The notes under the pieces are model-generated. The model was not told where the DNA came from, did no database searches, and was given only the letters and a program-made list of their open reading frames with translations. 14,948 bases of DNA from Bacteroidota bacterium (GTDB lineage Bacteria > Bacteroidota > Bacteroidia > Chitinophagales > UBA8649): assembly GCA_003447535.1 (NCBI GenBank), contig DLYY01000188.1, positions 1 through 14,948 of the forward strand, given 5' to 3'. Within the stretch, counting starts at the first letter, position 1; each line of letters starts with the position of its first letter. Below are positions 1-8,490 of this stretch, one piece after another. A program made the translations under genes and the position numbers.

Positions 1-195
1 CAAAATCAACTCGTACAAAAATAGTAATTTCCCAATGTTCACCTGATGTCTAATGACGTGAGGCGCTTCTGTTCAGGGGGGTGTCAAGAACTGTCTACCT
101 GGCTTGACGATTGATCGAAATGGAAGAAGCTTTTCTTGAGCGGGATAGAAGTTGTGCTTCCAGAAACTTTTGTTGCTGATAATAGATGAGGAATA
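1..195. other. Left-edge region without a supported gene
   Basis: No complete gene is supported here. Two short coding-like tails are visible on the + strand. Frame 3 is open from the edge to a TAA at 51-53, which could be the last 16 residues of a gene lying to the left. Frame 1 is open from after a TAA at 25-27 to a TGA at 112-114, then again to a TGA at 187-189. Its last part reads SKWKKLFLSGIEVVLPE and a few more residues, which looks protein-like. A gene broken by an in-frame stop is possible but not shown. GATAAT at 178-183 resembles a -10 box but has no matching -35, and it sits too close to the next start. Confidence 0.3.
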
Positions 196-957
196 GTGGT
201 GAAGATTAGTATCATTATGTCTGTTTTTAATGGCATGCCACTCATGAAAGAGGCTGTTGAGAGCATCCAGAAACAAACGTTCAGAGATTTTGAATTACTT
301 GTAGTAAATGATTGCTCAACGGATGAGACAAAACGAGCATTGCATTCTTTTTCTGATAGTGATGATCGAATTCGGATCATTGAGAACAAAAATAATTTGG
401 GATTGGCAGCAAGCTTGAACAAGGCTTGGCAAAGTGCTGAGGGAGAGTTCATTGCTCGTATGGATTCTGATGATATTAGTGAACCACAAAGGCTAGAAGA
501 GCAAGTCAAGTATCTTGAGAAAAGAGAAGACGTGGTTGTTCTTGGAACGAGTGCTACTCTGATTAATCAGAAGAGCGAGACAATTGGAAGATCACTGCGG
601 CGTGAGTCTCACGGTGATCTTATAAAGCATATGGGTACTGAGAACCCATTCTTTCATTCGTCCGTTATGATGAGGAGACGATTCCTTGTTGAAACCGGCG
701 GCTACGATAAAAGTTTTCGACGATCCCAGGACTATGACCTTTGGTCGAGAGGGCTTGGGGTTGGTAAATATCATAATCTTCAAGAATATCTTCTGAAGTA
801 TCGTGTAGCGGATGCACTTTCTTGGTCAACCATCTATTGGGGAAGTTATTCAAAGTTTTGTCATGCACGCCGGCAAAAAAATTGGTTGCTCAGCCTGTGG
901 TATCCAACACGTTATATGATGGGATCGGTAGCTACTAAATATCACTTGAAAAAATAG
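196..957 (+). CDS. Family 2 glycosyltransferase (GT-A fold)
   Basis: This is a predicted cytoplasmic, inverting glycosyltransferase that would add one sugar from a nucleotide donor to the lipid-linked repeat unit. The 253-residue product shows the GT2 pattern in order: N-terminal strand ISIIMSVFNG (residues 4-13), nucleotide-binding VVNDCSTDET (36-45), the metal-binding DxD region MDSDD (89-93), and SQDYDLW (177-183), where the catalytic base of this family usually lies. It has no long membrane segment; the C-terminus is basic and aromatic. Two GTG codons at 196 and 199 are possible starts. GAGGA at 188-192 is 3 bases from the first and 6 from the second, so 199 may be the real start. Sugar donor and acceptor cannot be read from the sequence. 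It is the first gene of a seven-gene forward block. Confidence 0.92.
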   Translation: MVKISIIMSVFNGMPLMKEAVESIQKQTFRDFELLVVNDCSTDETKRALHSFSDSDDRIRIIENKNNLGLAASLNKAWQSAEGEFIARMDSDDISEPQRLEEQVKYLEKREDVVVLGTSATLINQKSETIGRSLRRESHGDLIKHMGTENPFFHSSVMMRRRFLVETGGYDKSFRRSQDYDLWSRGLGVGKYHNLQEYLLKYRVADALSWSTIYWGSYSKFCHARRQKNWLLSLWYPTRYMMGSVATKYHLKK

Positions 958-1029
958 AGCCCACAGCGAAGCCGTTCTGTTTTGGCTTGTTCTGCCAATG
1001 ACCAATTTTTTTTTTGAATGTGAAAACCG

Positions 1030-2334
1030 ATGACTTCTAATATTCAAAATAAAAAAATACGCCGGCTTAGTGGAGAAGCTTTTGTAGTCGTTGGATCCCA
1101 AGCGATAGCTGCTTTGGCGGGATTAGTAGGGCTGCGATTCATCACGACGCTCCTCAGTAGGGAATCATTTGGTGAGCTTTCCTTGGCGATGACAGCTATT
1201 TCACTGATTCAATTAGTTTTCACGAAACCATTTTCCTCTGCTGTGCGACGATTTTATGCCGTTTCTGTTGAGGAAAATAAGCTCGAGCAATTCACGGCAT
1301 CGTGTTGGCAACTGGCGATTGCTTTGGCTATTAGCATCGTCTTATTAGGTACGTGTTGTTTTTTGGGACTGCTTAGCTTCTCGTCGCATGTTGCTTTACT
1401 TTGTGTGCTTGCTTTCCTTGTCGCTGGCCTACAGGCACCTGGCGATATGTCGCAATCATTCCAAGTCGCAGCACGAAATAGAGTGGTTGCTGGAGTTTTG
1501 AATTTCACTTGTCAGTGGCTAAGAGTTGTAGGTATTGTGGTTGCAGTGCTGCTTCTAACAAGCGATAGTGTTTCAGCTGTAATCGGTATGGTTGGAGCCT
1601 ATGGCTGTTGGCTAGGGTTACAGATTCTTGCTTTTAAAAAGTTATTCCCTCTTCAAATAGACTGGAAGATTCAATATGAAGAACTTTTTAGTTGGTGGAA
1701 ACGGCTGAGCGAATTTGCACGCCCAATTGCTTTTTGGGGATTTTTTATCTGGCTTACGAATTCATCTAGCCGTTGGTCACTTGAGTTTTTTCAAGGATCG
1801 GAAGAGGTTGGAAGCTACGCGGCACTTTTTCAATTGGGCTATTACCCAATGTATTTATTTGCAATGTGTATAAGTGAATTCCTTACACCAATTCTTTTTG
1901 GGATAGCCGGTGATAATTCAGATAGAAGGCAGGAGTTTCGGGCTGTAAATATTGGCTCTATGTCAGTGTGGGCTGTAATTACCATCACAGTCTTAGTTGG
2001 GTTGCTGACGATTTTTATTCATCCATTTATTTTTCAGATATGTGTTGATCAATCATATGCTGATACGTCCTATCTGTTGCCAGTCATGTTACTAGCCAGT
2101 GGTTTTATTGCAGCGGCAGAAGTTGCCACATTAGCCATTCAAACAAGTGGCACGAATAAACAACTTACTTTGCCAAAAATAACAACATCCATAGTTGGTA
2201 GTGTTATTACAGTATTTGGAGCGTATCTCTATGGGTTGCAAGGTGTTCTTTATGCTGGTCTTTGTTACGCTACGTTGCACATGGTTTGGACCATTTTTTT
2301 GTTATATCAGCTACGTAAGAAAATATTGATTTAG
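1030..2334 (+). CDS. Wzx-like polysaccharide flippase (MOP/PST superfamily)
   Basis: This is a predicted inner-membrane flippase that moves undecaprenyl-linked repeat units from the cytoplasmic to the periplasmic face. The 434-residue protein is almost entirely hydrophobic helices joined by short charged loops, with a basic N-terminus (NKKIRR), as expected for the 12-14 helix polysaccharide transporters of the MOP superfamily. The stretch FARPIAFWGFFIWLTNSSSRW and the following GSYAALFQLGYYPM, in the middle of the protein, resemble the start of the second half of Wzx proteins. Length is normal. The ATG at 1030 has no clear ribosome binding site, but an ATG 12 bases upstream is followed at once by a stop. 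It follows the glycosyltransferase by 72 bases and lies two genes before a Wzy-like polymerase, the usual partner. I do not assign the symbol wzx because Wzx proteins diverge too far for that by eye. Confidence 0.88.
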   Translation: MTSNIQNKKIRRLSGEAFVVVGSQAIAALAGLVGLRFITTLLSRESFGELSLAMTAISLIQLVFTKPFSSAVRRFYAVSVEENKLEQFTASCWQLAIALAISIVLLGTCCFLGLLSFSSHVALLCVLAFLVAGLQAPGDMSQSFQVAARNRVVAGVLNFTCQWLRVVGIVVAVLLLTSDSVSAVIGMVGAYGCWLGLQILAFKKLFPLQIDWKIQYEELFSWWKRLSEFARPIAFWGFFIWLTNSSSRWSLEFFQGSEEVGSYAALFQLGYYPMYLFAMCISEFLTPILFGIAGDNSDRRQEFRAVNIGSMSVWAVITITVLVGLLTIFIHPFIFQICVDQSYADTSYLLPVMLLASGFIAAAEVATLAIQTSGTNKQLTLPKITTSIVGSVITVFGAYLYGLQGVLYAGLCYATLHMVWTIFLLYQLRKKILI

Positions 2335-2432
2335 AAAATTTCTACTTGTCTCATTCGTCAGGTATTCGATTTATGTGACGCGACAAATTGTGCTGACTAA
2401 TGTGTTAAGAACAAAAAAGTGAGAAAAAATAA

Positions 2433-4313
2433 ATGTGTGGAATCGCGGGTATTCATGATTCTAAGAATGTATCTCATTGCAAAGAGATCATTCATGAGAT
2501 GTGTCGCACACTTAGTCATCGAGGTCCAGATGCATCAGGCAGTTGCGTATTTCCTGAACATGGAATTGGGCTTGGCCACACGCGATTAGCTATCATTGAT
2601 CTTTCGAGTGCTGGGAATCAGCCTCTGGTGGACTCAAGTGGCGAGTACACAATCACCTTCAACGGGGAAATCTACAATTACCAGGATTTGCGAAAGCAAT
2701 TAGTAAGTTCTGGAGTCCTATTCAAGACACATACAGATACAGAAGTAATTCTTGAGGCATATAAAAAATGGGGTGCTGAATGTGTTGAACGGTTACGTGG
2801 CATGTTTGCTTTTTGTATTTTCGATCAAAAGAAACAGTTGCTATTTCTTGCAAGAGATAGAGTCGGTGAAAAGCCACTTTTTTATTTTCACTCAGCGGGA
2901 CGGTTTCATTTTGCATCCGAACTCAAGGCAATGTTCACGATTCCTGATTTGCCTCGTCAATTGGATAGAGAATCATTCGAGTACTTTTTGGCATATGGTT
3001 TTGTTCCTGGGGATAGATGTATTGTAGATGGCTTTCATAAACTTCCCCCTGGACATGCGCTTCAATATGATATTCGTACGTCTACTCTACGAGTGAACTC
3101 TTATTGGCAGCCACCACGCTTTTGCGCTAACCGAGCTTTGGGGCATCCAGAAGAGCTTACCGAACGTCTAGATGAATTGCTGCAACAAAGTGTACGGGAA
3201 CAACTTGTTGCTGATGTGCCAGTAGGCATTTTACTAAGCGGTGGTCTTGATTCGAGTTTGGTTACGGCTATCGCTGCACGCGTTTCCACAACGCCAGTGA
3301 GAACATTTACAGTCAGTTTTCCGGGCCATTCAAAATATGATGAAGCTTCTGTGGCTAGAACAGTAGCCGAATATTTTTCTACCGATCACCATGAGTTAGT
3401 AGCTGAGCCAGGCTCTGTCGATATTCTTCCAATGCTTGCAGAACAATTTGATGAGCCGATTTCGGATTCATCAATGGTACCAACGTATCTTGTTTCTAAA
3501 TTGATTCGCGAGCATGCAACAGTAGCACTTGGTGGTGATGGTGGCGATGAACTTTTTGGTGGTTATCATCAATATAAATGGCTTGAGTCCTTGTCTATTT
3601 TTCGAAAATGGACACCGGCGGTTGTGCGTCAATTAATTCAACTTGGAATGAAAGCTGCTGTAGGATTTGGTTTTCATCGACCTAATTCTGCGAGGGCTTT
3701 CCTTGCTGAGGAAAAGGATGCCATAGCGTTCTGTAATGTCTTGTTTGGTGAAGACATTCGAAAAGCTATGCTGGCAGGAAGAAGCACTGATAGTGCTCAG
3801 AATTCGATCACGCCAGAACAATACAAGATGTGGGTGGCAAGTCGAGGAGCATCTGTCTTGCAGAGGGGGCTCCATGCGGACTTCGGTAGTTATCTTCCAG
3901 ATGACATTCTTGTAAAAGTGGACCGTAGTAGCATGCTCGCATCACTCGAATCACGGGCGCCTTTTCTTGATCATCGACTGATAGAATTCGCATTTGAAAG
4001 AGTTCCCGACCAGTACAAAGCAAATGCGAAAACCACAAAAATATTGCCTAAGATACTTGCAAAAAAATTATTGCCGTCATGCATGCAAGGCCGTCGGAAA
4101 CAAGGCTTTTCAATTCCACTTAATGACTGGTTTCGTGGTAACTGGCAGAATTTTTTTCAAGATGTTTTACATGATTTCGATACAAATCTAATATCGCAAA
4201 ACAATATACAAAGACTCTTTCAAGATACCGAAAAAAATAAAGCCGCTGCTCACAGACTTTTTGCATTGACAATGTTTGAGTTATGGCGGCAACGATATTC
4301 AGTCACAATTTGA
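2433..4313 (+). CDS. asnB: Glutamine-hydrolysing asparagine synthase family amidotransferase (AsnB type)
   Basis: The class II glutaminase domain starts with MCGIAG, so Cys2 becomes the N-terminal nucleophile after Met removal. SHRGPDASG (28-36) and NGEIYNY (77-83) are glutamine-binding motifs. The synthetase domain has the PP-loop SGGLDSS (269-275), where the substrate carboxylate is adenylated, then GGDGGDELFGGY (367-378) and a normal C-terminal part with SRAPFLDHR. The 626-residue length fits the family, and both active sites look intact. Known members convert aspartate to asparagine. In polysaccharide loci, homologues are thought to amidate uronic-acid sugars such as N-acetylgalactosaminuronic acid, and I infer that role from the flippase before it and the polymerase 7 bases after it. 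Housekeeping asparagine synthesis cannot be excluded. A weak GTGAGAA lies upstream of the ATG. Confidence 0.93.
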   Translation: MCGIAGIHDSKNVSHCKEIIHEMCRTLSHRGPDASGSCVFPEHGIGLGHTRLAIIDLSSAGNQPLVDSSGEYTITFNGEIYNYQDLRKQLVSSGVLFKTHTDTEVILEAYKKWGAECVERLRGMFAFCIFDQKKQLLFLARDRVGEKPLFYFHSAGRFHFASELKAMFTIPDLPRQLDRESFEYFLAYGFVPGDRCIVDGFHKLPPGHALQYDIRTSTLRVNSYWQPPRFCANRALGHPEELTERLDELLQQSVREQLVADVPVGILLSGGLDSSLVTAIAARVSTTPVRTFTVSFPGHSKYDEASVARTVAEYFSTDHHELVAEPGSVDILPMLAEQFDEPISDSSMVPTYLVSKLIREHATVALGGDGGDELFGGYHQYKWLESLSIFRKWTPAVVRQLIQLGMKAAVGFGFHRPNSARAFLAEEKDAIAFCNVLFGEDIRKAMLAGRSTDSAQNSITPEQYKMWVASRGASVLQRGLHADFGSYLPDDILVKVDRSSMLASLESRAPFLDHRLIEFAFERVPDQYKANAKTTKILPKILAKKLLPSCMQGRRKQGFSIPLNDWFRGNWQNFFQDVLHDFDTNLISQNNIQRLFQDTEKNKAAAHRLFALTMFELWRQRYSVTI

Positions 4314-4320
4314 GAGAAAC

Positions 4321-5811
4321 ATGGACGTTGATCACAAAGAATATCAAAACGAGCAGGCACGTCCCGATAAAAGAAACAGGAACGCTGGGCTGCCTGTAGC
4401 GCTCGCTTTTCTTGGCGTTGGTGTCGTGTCACTCGGCATGATGTCGAATGCGACACTCCTGCCTTTAGGTACAAGTGTGTTGATCTTCCATGTAACAGCA
4501 TGGGTTGGGCTGGCACTACTATTAATCAGAAGAATGTATCTGGCAGCCTTTTACGTCATGCTTTTTTATATGCCACTTAGTTCCTCAATTGGCTATGTAT
4601 TTGTACAAGACTATCTATTCTGGCTCTCGAGCCGAGCTATTCCTTTGGGTCGTGATCCTGCTACAGTTTCCACGATGATGTGGATTGGTGAGATTGGACT
4701 CTGTGGTTTGCTTTCGGGCATTTTTTCTACGAAACAACTGCAACAGAAACAGCCGCAGATACAGCATAAAGAAATAGAAAATAGTTGCGTTCGGAAGCGA
4801 ATTCTTGGTGTACCCTTATTTTTATTTCTTGCTTTATTTGCCCTGCTTCTCTCTTGGGGAGCAGCCCCTGAACAGACAATATTTAATGAGGCATATGGCA
4901 GCCAACGGTTTACTCGTGCAAGCTCGGCGGGCTTTAACGCGGGTGCACTGTCCTCATACGTTCTTTTAATTCTGTTGCAGTTGGACATTTACCGTACAAA
5001 GAATAAATCTTTAAAGATTGCAATCCTTGGCTTTGCGATTTTTTATATTATTATTTTTCTCCAACTATTACGAGGAGACCGGGAGTCAAGTGGCCTCATT
5101 GCAGGCATGGTTTTGGTCCAACTCGCTTTTGGATCCAAGCATATACAAAAACAACTGAAGGCTGCTGGCGTAACAATCTGGAAGAATATCTTTAGTCTTG
5201 TTGTGTTACTCGTTCTTGTAGCAGCGTTTGTTTTCCTCGGTTCCTTTCGCAGTGAGGCTACGAATCGAAATGTTACGGTAGACGATTTAACTGAGATGCT
5301 GGTACGAGGTATGCGGCAGAATACTTGGACGGCAGCTGGCGTTAACAACCTTGCCCTTGCTGATGAAGTGGTTAATCAGACGCCAGAGTATTTTTTTGGC
5401 AAGACTTACGTAGACTTTTTTCTTTCTCTACCGCCTAGTTTTGTTGCTCGCGCTATTGGGTACGAAAGACCAATCAATAGAAACGCTGGTCCGGGCCTGT
5501 GGTATCGTCACATCACGAATGGAGGAACGCATGCAGTAATAGTTCCATTTAAGAATTTTGGTGCTTTCGGCCTGCTTGCATTTATGTGTGGTCTTGGTCT
5601 TTTACTTGGTTTTATAAATAAGCTCGATGGGTCGTGTCTACTAAGAAATCAGTATATTTATGGCGTCTTCGCTGTGTCCGGCTTTAAGTGGTTTTGGTAT
5701 GGTGAGATGAACCTTATTCGAGCATGTATGGCCGCAATAATTTTCTATTTTCTATACATGTTTTTTGTAGGTCAGACAAAAGTTAGTAGAGGTCTACCCG
5801 TTGGGAATTAG
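4321..5811 (+). CDS. Wzy-like O-antigen/EPS repeat-unit polymerase
   Basis: This is a predicted polytopic inner-membrane polymerase joining repeat units on the periplasmic side. The 496-residue protein has a charged cytoplasmic N-terminus of about 22 residues, then many hydrophobic helices. Features matching Wzy-type polymerases are RGDRESSG (251-258) right after a long helix, and a large loop at about 312-405 ending in GGTHAVIVPFKNFGAFG (401-417), close to the 'G..H..i.p..NFG..G' element of that family. I chose ATG 4321 because GAGAGAA overlaps the upstream stop just before it. A TTG at 4276 would add 15 residues read out of frame within the end of asnB and looks less likely. The gene begins 7 bases after asnB, which suggests translational coupling. 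An unrelated O-antigen-ligase-like protein is the main alternative. Confidence 0.82.
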   Translation: MDVDHKEYQNEQARPDKRNRNAGLPVALAFLGVGVVSLGMMSNATLLPLGTSVLIFHVTAWVGLALLLIRRMYLAAFYVMLFYMPLSSSIGYVFVQDYLFWLSSRAIPLGRDPATVSTMMWIGEIGLCGLLSGIFSTKQLQQKQPQIQHKEIENSCVRKRILGVPLFLFLALFALLLSWGAAPEQTIFNEAYGSQRFTRASSAGFNAGALSSYVLLILLQLDIYRTKNKSLKIAILGFAIFYIIIFLQLLRGDRESSGLIAGMVLVQLAFGSKHIQKQLKAAGVTIWKNIFSLVVLLVLVAAFVFLGSFRSEATNRNVTVDDLTEMLVRGMRQNTWTAAGVNNLALADEVVNQTPEYFFGKTYVDFFLSLPPSFVARAIGYERPINRNAGPGLWYRHITNGGTHAVIVPFKNFGAFGLLAFMCGLGLLLGFINKLDGSCLLRNQYIYGVFAVSGFKWFWYGEMNLIRACMAAIIFYFLYMFFVGQTKVSRGLPVGN

Positions 5812-5838
5812 AAATTTTAGGAATTGAAAGAACGTCCG

Positions 5839-6984
5839 GTGAATAAAATACTTAATATTTTTGGACCACTTTTTTTTTCAGTTACTTTTTCTTTGCTTGT
5901 CATGGCAGGGATAGCACGGCAACCAAAAATTAAATTTTCAGAGGTTGCCCTTGGTGCACAAAATACATCGCGTTTTGCGGTTCGCGATGGTACCTTGATT
6001 CATATACAAAAAAGAAAAGATTTTCCAGAACTTATTTCTGGTGTCAAATCAAGAAATCTTGGAAATACCATACTTTGGCTTGGTAATTCCCAATTACATG
6101 CAATTAACAACGCGCATGTAAATGATGAAACTGCGGTAGCAAAAGTCCATGACTTTTTATTAGGTGAATTTGATACAGTCGCAACAAGCTACCCTAATGC
6201 AAACTTGCAAGAACATCTCGTAACACTTGCTTATCTGCATAATAAATTGAATAACATTAAAGTCTTAATCGTGCCTCTGGTCTTTGATGATTTGCGAGAA
6301 ACTGGAATCCGTGATGACATACAACCACTACTTGAAAATCCTAGTGTCGCTGAGCAGCTGAAAACTTTACAATGCTGCGAGAATCTTGTAAGAGGAGTTT
6401 TTTCTGATCTTGATCCACATTCCTCCGGTGTAGTGAAGCAAGAAATCGAAACAAGGGAAACATTGCAGGACAAAACGGAAAAGTTTTTAGATCAAATTCT
6501 CGAAAGAAATTCGATCATCTGGGCATCCAGAGAGAAAGCAAGAGGGCTTTTTTTTCTGCAGCTATATCGACTACGGAATACTGTTTTTGCCATTACACCA
6601 CAGACAAAACGTGCTGTCATAAAGCCCCGCTATAAGGCGAACATCGAGGCTTTTAAGGGAATACTCGAATTGGCAAACCGCGATGCAATTCAAGTAGTCA
6701 GTTATATTGCTCCACTTCGGACTGATGTTAAGCCGCCGTATGACCTTGCCGCATATACGTCATTTAAAAATGAAGTAAGGATTCTCTGTAGCCAATTTCC
6801 CAATGTTTCATTTTTTGATTTTGAGAGAATAGTTCCGGCAGAATACTGGGGATTAAAAAATACTACTTCACTGAACACGGCACAGGAAATCGACTTCATG
6901 CATTTCATGGAGCCTGGGCATCAAAAGCTTGCCAATGCTATTGTTGAGGTATTTCGAAGTATGAATTTGGAGAACGTTCGTTGA
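5839..6984 (+). CDS. Membrane-anchored SGNH/GDSL-like protein, probable partner of the MBOAT acyltransferase
   Basis: Predicted to be a signal-anchored periplasmic protein acting in acyl transfer to, or removal from, the polysaccharide. From GTG 5839 (381 residues) the N-terminus is MNKILNIFGPLFFSVTF, a short basic end and a hydrophobic anchor to about residue 25. LWLGNSQLHAIN contains a GxS element (Ser84) like SGNH block I. Near the C-terminus, DFMHFMEPGHQKLA has Asp352 and His355 in the DxxH pattern of block V, so a Ser-His-Asp triad is plausible. The middle (about 100-290) is not recognised. A TTG at 5824 would add five residues, but its AGGA is only about one base away. The next gene is an MBOAT protein whose start overlaps this stop. 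This pairing is known from AlgI/AlgJ/AlgX and PatA/PatB-type glycan O-acetylation systems, and it is the main basis for the role given. Confidence 0.78.
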   Translation: MNKILNIFGPLFFSVTFSLLVMAGIARQPKIKFSEVALGAQNTSRFAVRDGTLIHIQKRKDFPELISGVKSRNLGNTILWLGNSQLHAINNAHVNDETAVAKVHDFLLGEFDTVATSYPNANLQEHLVTLAYLHNKLNNIKVLIVPLVFDDLRETGIRDDIQPLLENPSVAEQLKTLQCCENLVRGVFSDLDPHSSGVVKQEIETRETLQDKTEKFLDQILERNSIIWASREKARGLFFLQLYRLRNTVFAITPQTKRAVIKPRYKANIEAFKGILELANRDAIQVVSYIAPLRTDVKPPYDLAAYTSFKNEVRILCSQFPNVSFFDFERIVPAEYWGLKNTTSLNTAQEIDFMHFMEPGHQKLANAIVEVFRSMNLENVR

Positions 6985-8486
6985 TCTTCAATTCAGTCAC
7001 GTATCTCGTCTTTTTGACGGCTGCAACAATCCTTTATTGGGTTCTTCCCAATCGTGCCCGTCTATACATGCTTTTTATGGCAAGTGTCACATTCTACGGA
7101 TTTTGGCGATGGGACTTTGTGCCAGTGATGCTGTTTTCCGCAATGGTGGACTATTTTGTGTCACTAGCGATGCAAAAGAAGCAAGAGCATAGAAAGATTC
7201 TGTTATCGATTAGTCTTCTGACAAATCTTGGATTACTTTTCTACTTCAAATACTTGCTATTTTTTGTTGAAAATTCCTGGAGTGTTCTCAATTATTTTGG
7301 ATTCTCACAATCCCCTCCGGTACTAAATATTATTCTTCCACTTGGAATAAGTTTTTACACCTTTCAGACAATCAGCTATTCAATTGATGTTTACCGGCGG
7401 CAAACGCAAGCGATTAGTGACTTTGTGTTGTACGGTTGCTATGTAATGTTTTTTCCACAGCTGGTGGCTGGCCCAATATTGCGAGCGGGTGAGGTGATCC
7501 CACAGTTACAAGAACGGCCACAGTTCTGCTCAGAAAACATAGCTGTCGGTATGAAAAGAATACTTGTCGGACTTTTCCTCAAAGTTGTCCTAGCAGATAA
7601 TATCGCACCACTTGTTGATGAAGGATTTTCCATAGAGGCAACGCAGCTTTCAGCTATTGACGTGTGGACCCTTGCCTTTCTTTTCGGTTTTCAAATCTAC
7701 TTTGATTTTTCAGCGTATTCCCACATTGCCTTAGGTTCAGCGAGATTGATGGGCATTGTTTTTCCGGAGAATTTTCGATTTCCATATAGTGCTACTTCGC
7801 CAAAAGATTTCTGGTCAAGGTGGCATATCTCATTGTCAAGTTGGATACGTGACTATTTATACCTGCCGTTGATGGGTGCTAGGGTGGCATCTTCGGGAAC
7901 GCAGGGTGGTCTAGAGAAAGTTGTGGATGGTACCGCATCATTGCCGTTGGGAAAACAAACAAAGAAGATGAATCAGTTAAGCCCAAGCAACGCACAGAGA
8001 ACCAAAGCGCTTTTTCTTACTTGGGCTATTATGGGGTTCTGGCACGGGGCAAACTGGACTTTTGTCTTATGGGGCGTCTACCATGCTGCGTGTATTTTCG
8101 GCTATCGATGTCTTCGACCATTCGTGAAAGAGATGCCGTCTACCTGGCGACAGGTATTGGGGTGGTTCATAACCTTGCCCGTAATGATGCTTGGTTGGAT
8201 ACCTTTTCGGGCTATTGATTTGCAACAGGCCTTTATAATGTTACGAAAAATATTTTATCCTCAAGCGTACTTTAGCCTTGGCATGAGAGAGAATACGTAC
8301 TTAGTGGCTCTTGTTTTGCTTGCGGCTGTTGTAGGCACGGAGTGTATTGATCGACAGATCTATCAACCATCGAAGAAAATTCCTAGCCTTTGTTTCATTC
8401 TAGAGACAGCTTTATTGACAGTAGTCACAGTATTAGTTTTTGTTTTCTTACGACCGATTACACAATTTATCTATTTTCAATTTTAG
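6981..8486 (+). CDS. MBOAT family O-acyltransferase (AlgI/PatA-like)
   Basis: This is a multi-pass inner-membrane acyltransferase predicted to pass an acyl group, probably acetyl, across the membrane for glycan O-acylation. The 501 residues start with MIFNSVTYLVFLTAATILYW, the usual beginning of AlgI/DltB-like proteins. LVAGPILRAGEVIPQL (161-176), QIYFDFSAYSHIALGSARLMG (238-258), FWSRWHISLSSWIRDYLYLPL (277-297) and FWHGANWTFVLWGVYHA (353-369) follow in family order; His355 in WHG is the conserved catalytic histidine. The TTG start at 6981 is well supported by GGAGAA at 6969-6974, six bases away. The four bases TTGA contain both this start and the SGNH stop. The stretch between YLPL and WHGA looks about 25 residues longer than in AlgI and is hydrophilic. 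Confidence 0.93.
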   Translation: MIFNSVTYLVFLTAATILYWVLPNRARLYMLFMASVTFYGFWRWDFVPVMLFSAMVDYFVSLAMQKKQEHRKILLSISLLTNLGLLFYFKYLLFFVENSWSVLNYFGFSQSPPVLNIILPLGISFYTFQTISYSIDVYRRQTQAISDFVLYGCYVMFFPQLVAGPILRAGEVIPQLQERPQFCSENIAVGMKRILVGLFLKVVLADNIAPLVDEGFSIEATQLSAIDVWTLAFLFGFQIYFDFSAYSHIALGSARLMGIVFPENFRFPYSATSPKDFWSRWHISLSSWIRDYLYLPLMGARVASSGTQGGLEKVVDGTASLPLGKQTKKMNQLSPSNAQRTKALFLTWAIMGFWHGANWTFVLWGVYHAACIFGYRCLRPFVKEMPSTWRQVLGWFITLPVMMLGWIPFRAIDLQQAFIMLRKIFYPQAYFSLGMRENTYLVALVLLAAVVGTECIDRQIYQPSKKIPSLCFILETALLTVVTVLVFVFLRPITQFIYFQF

Positions 8487-8490
8487 TAAT

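Noticed and set aside
84..509. Reverse-strand open frame of 141 codons overlapping the first glycosyltransferase.
   Set aside because: It lies opposite a gene with clear GT2 motifs and its translation is Ser/Leu-rich without any recognisable motif; an antisense shadow.
970..1015. Short AAGCC/GGCTT stem followed by a T10 run at 1006-1015, before the flippase gene.
   Set aside because: The stem has only five pairs, a ten-base loop, and lies about 20 bases from the T-run, so it is not a convincing terminator. The gap is also inside a co-directional gene block.
4611..4988. Reverse-strand open frame of 125 codons inside the polymerase gene.
   Set aside because: Its Cys/Arg/Ser-rich translation has no domain pattern and the forward frame is a coherent membrane protein.
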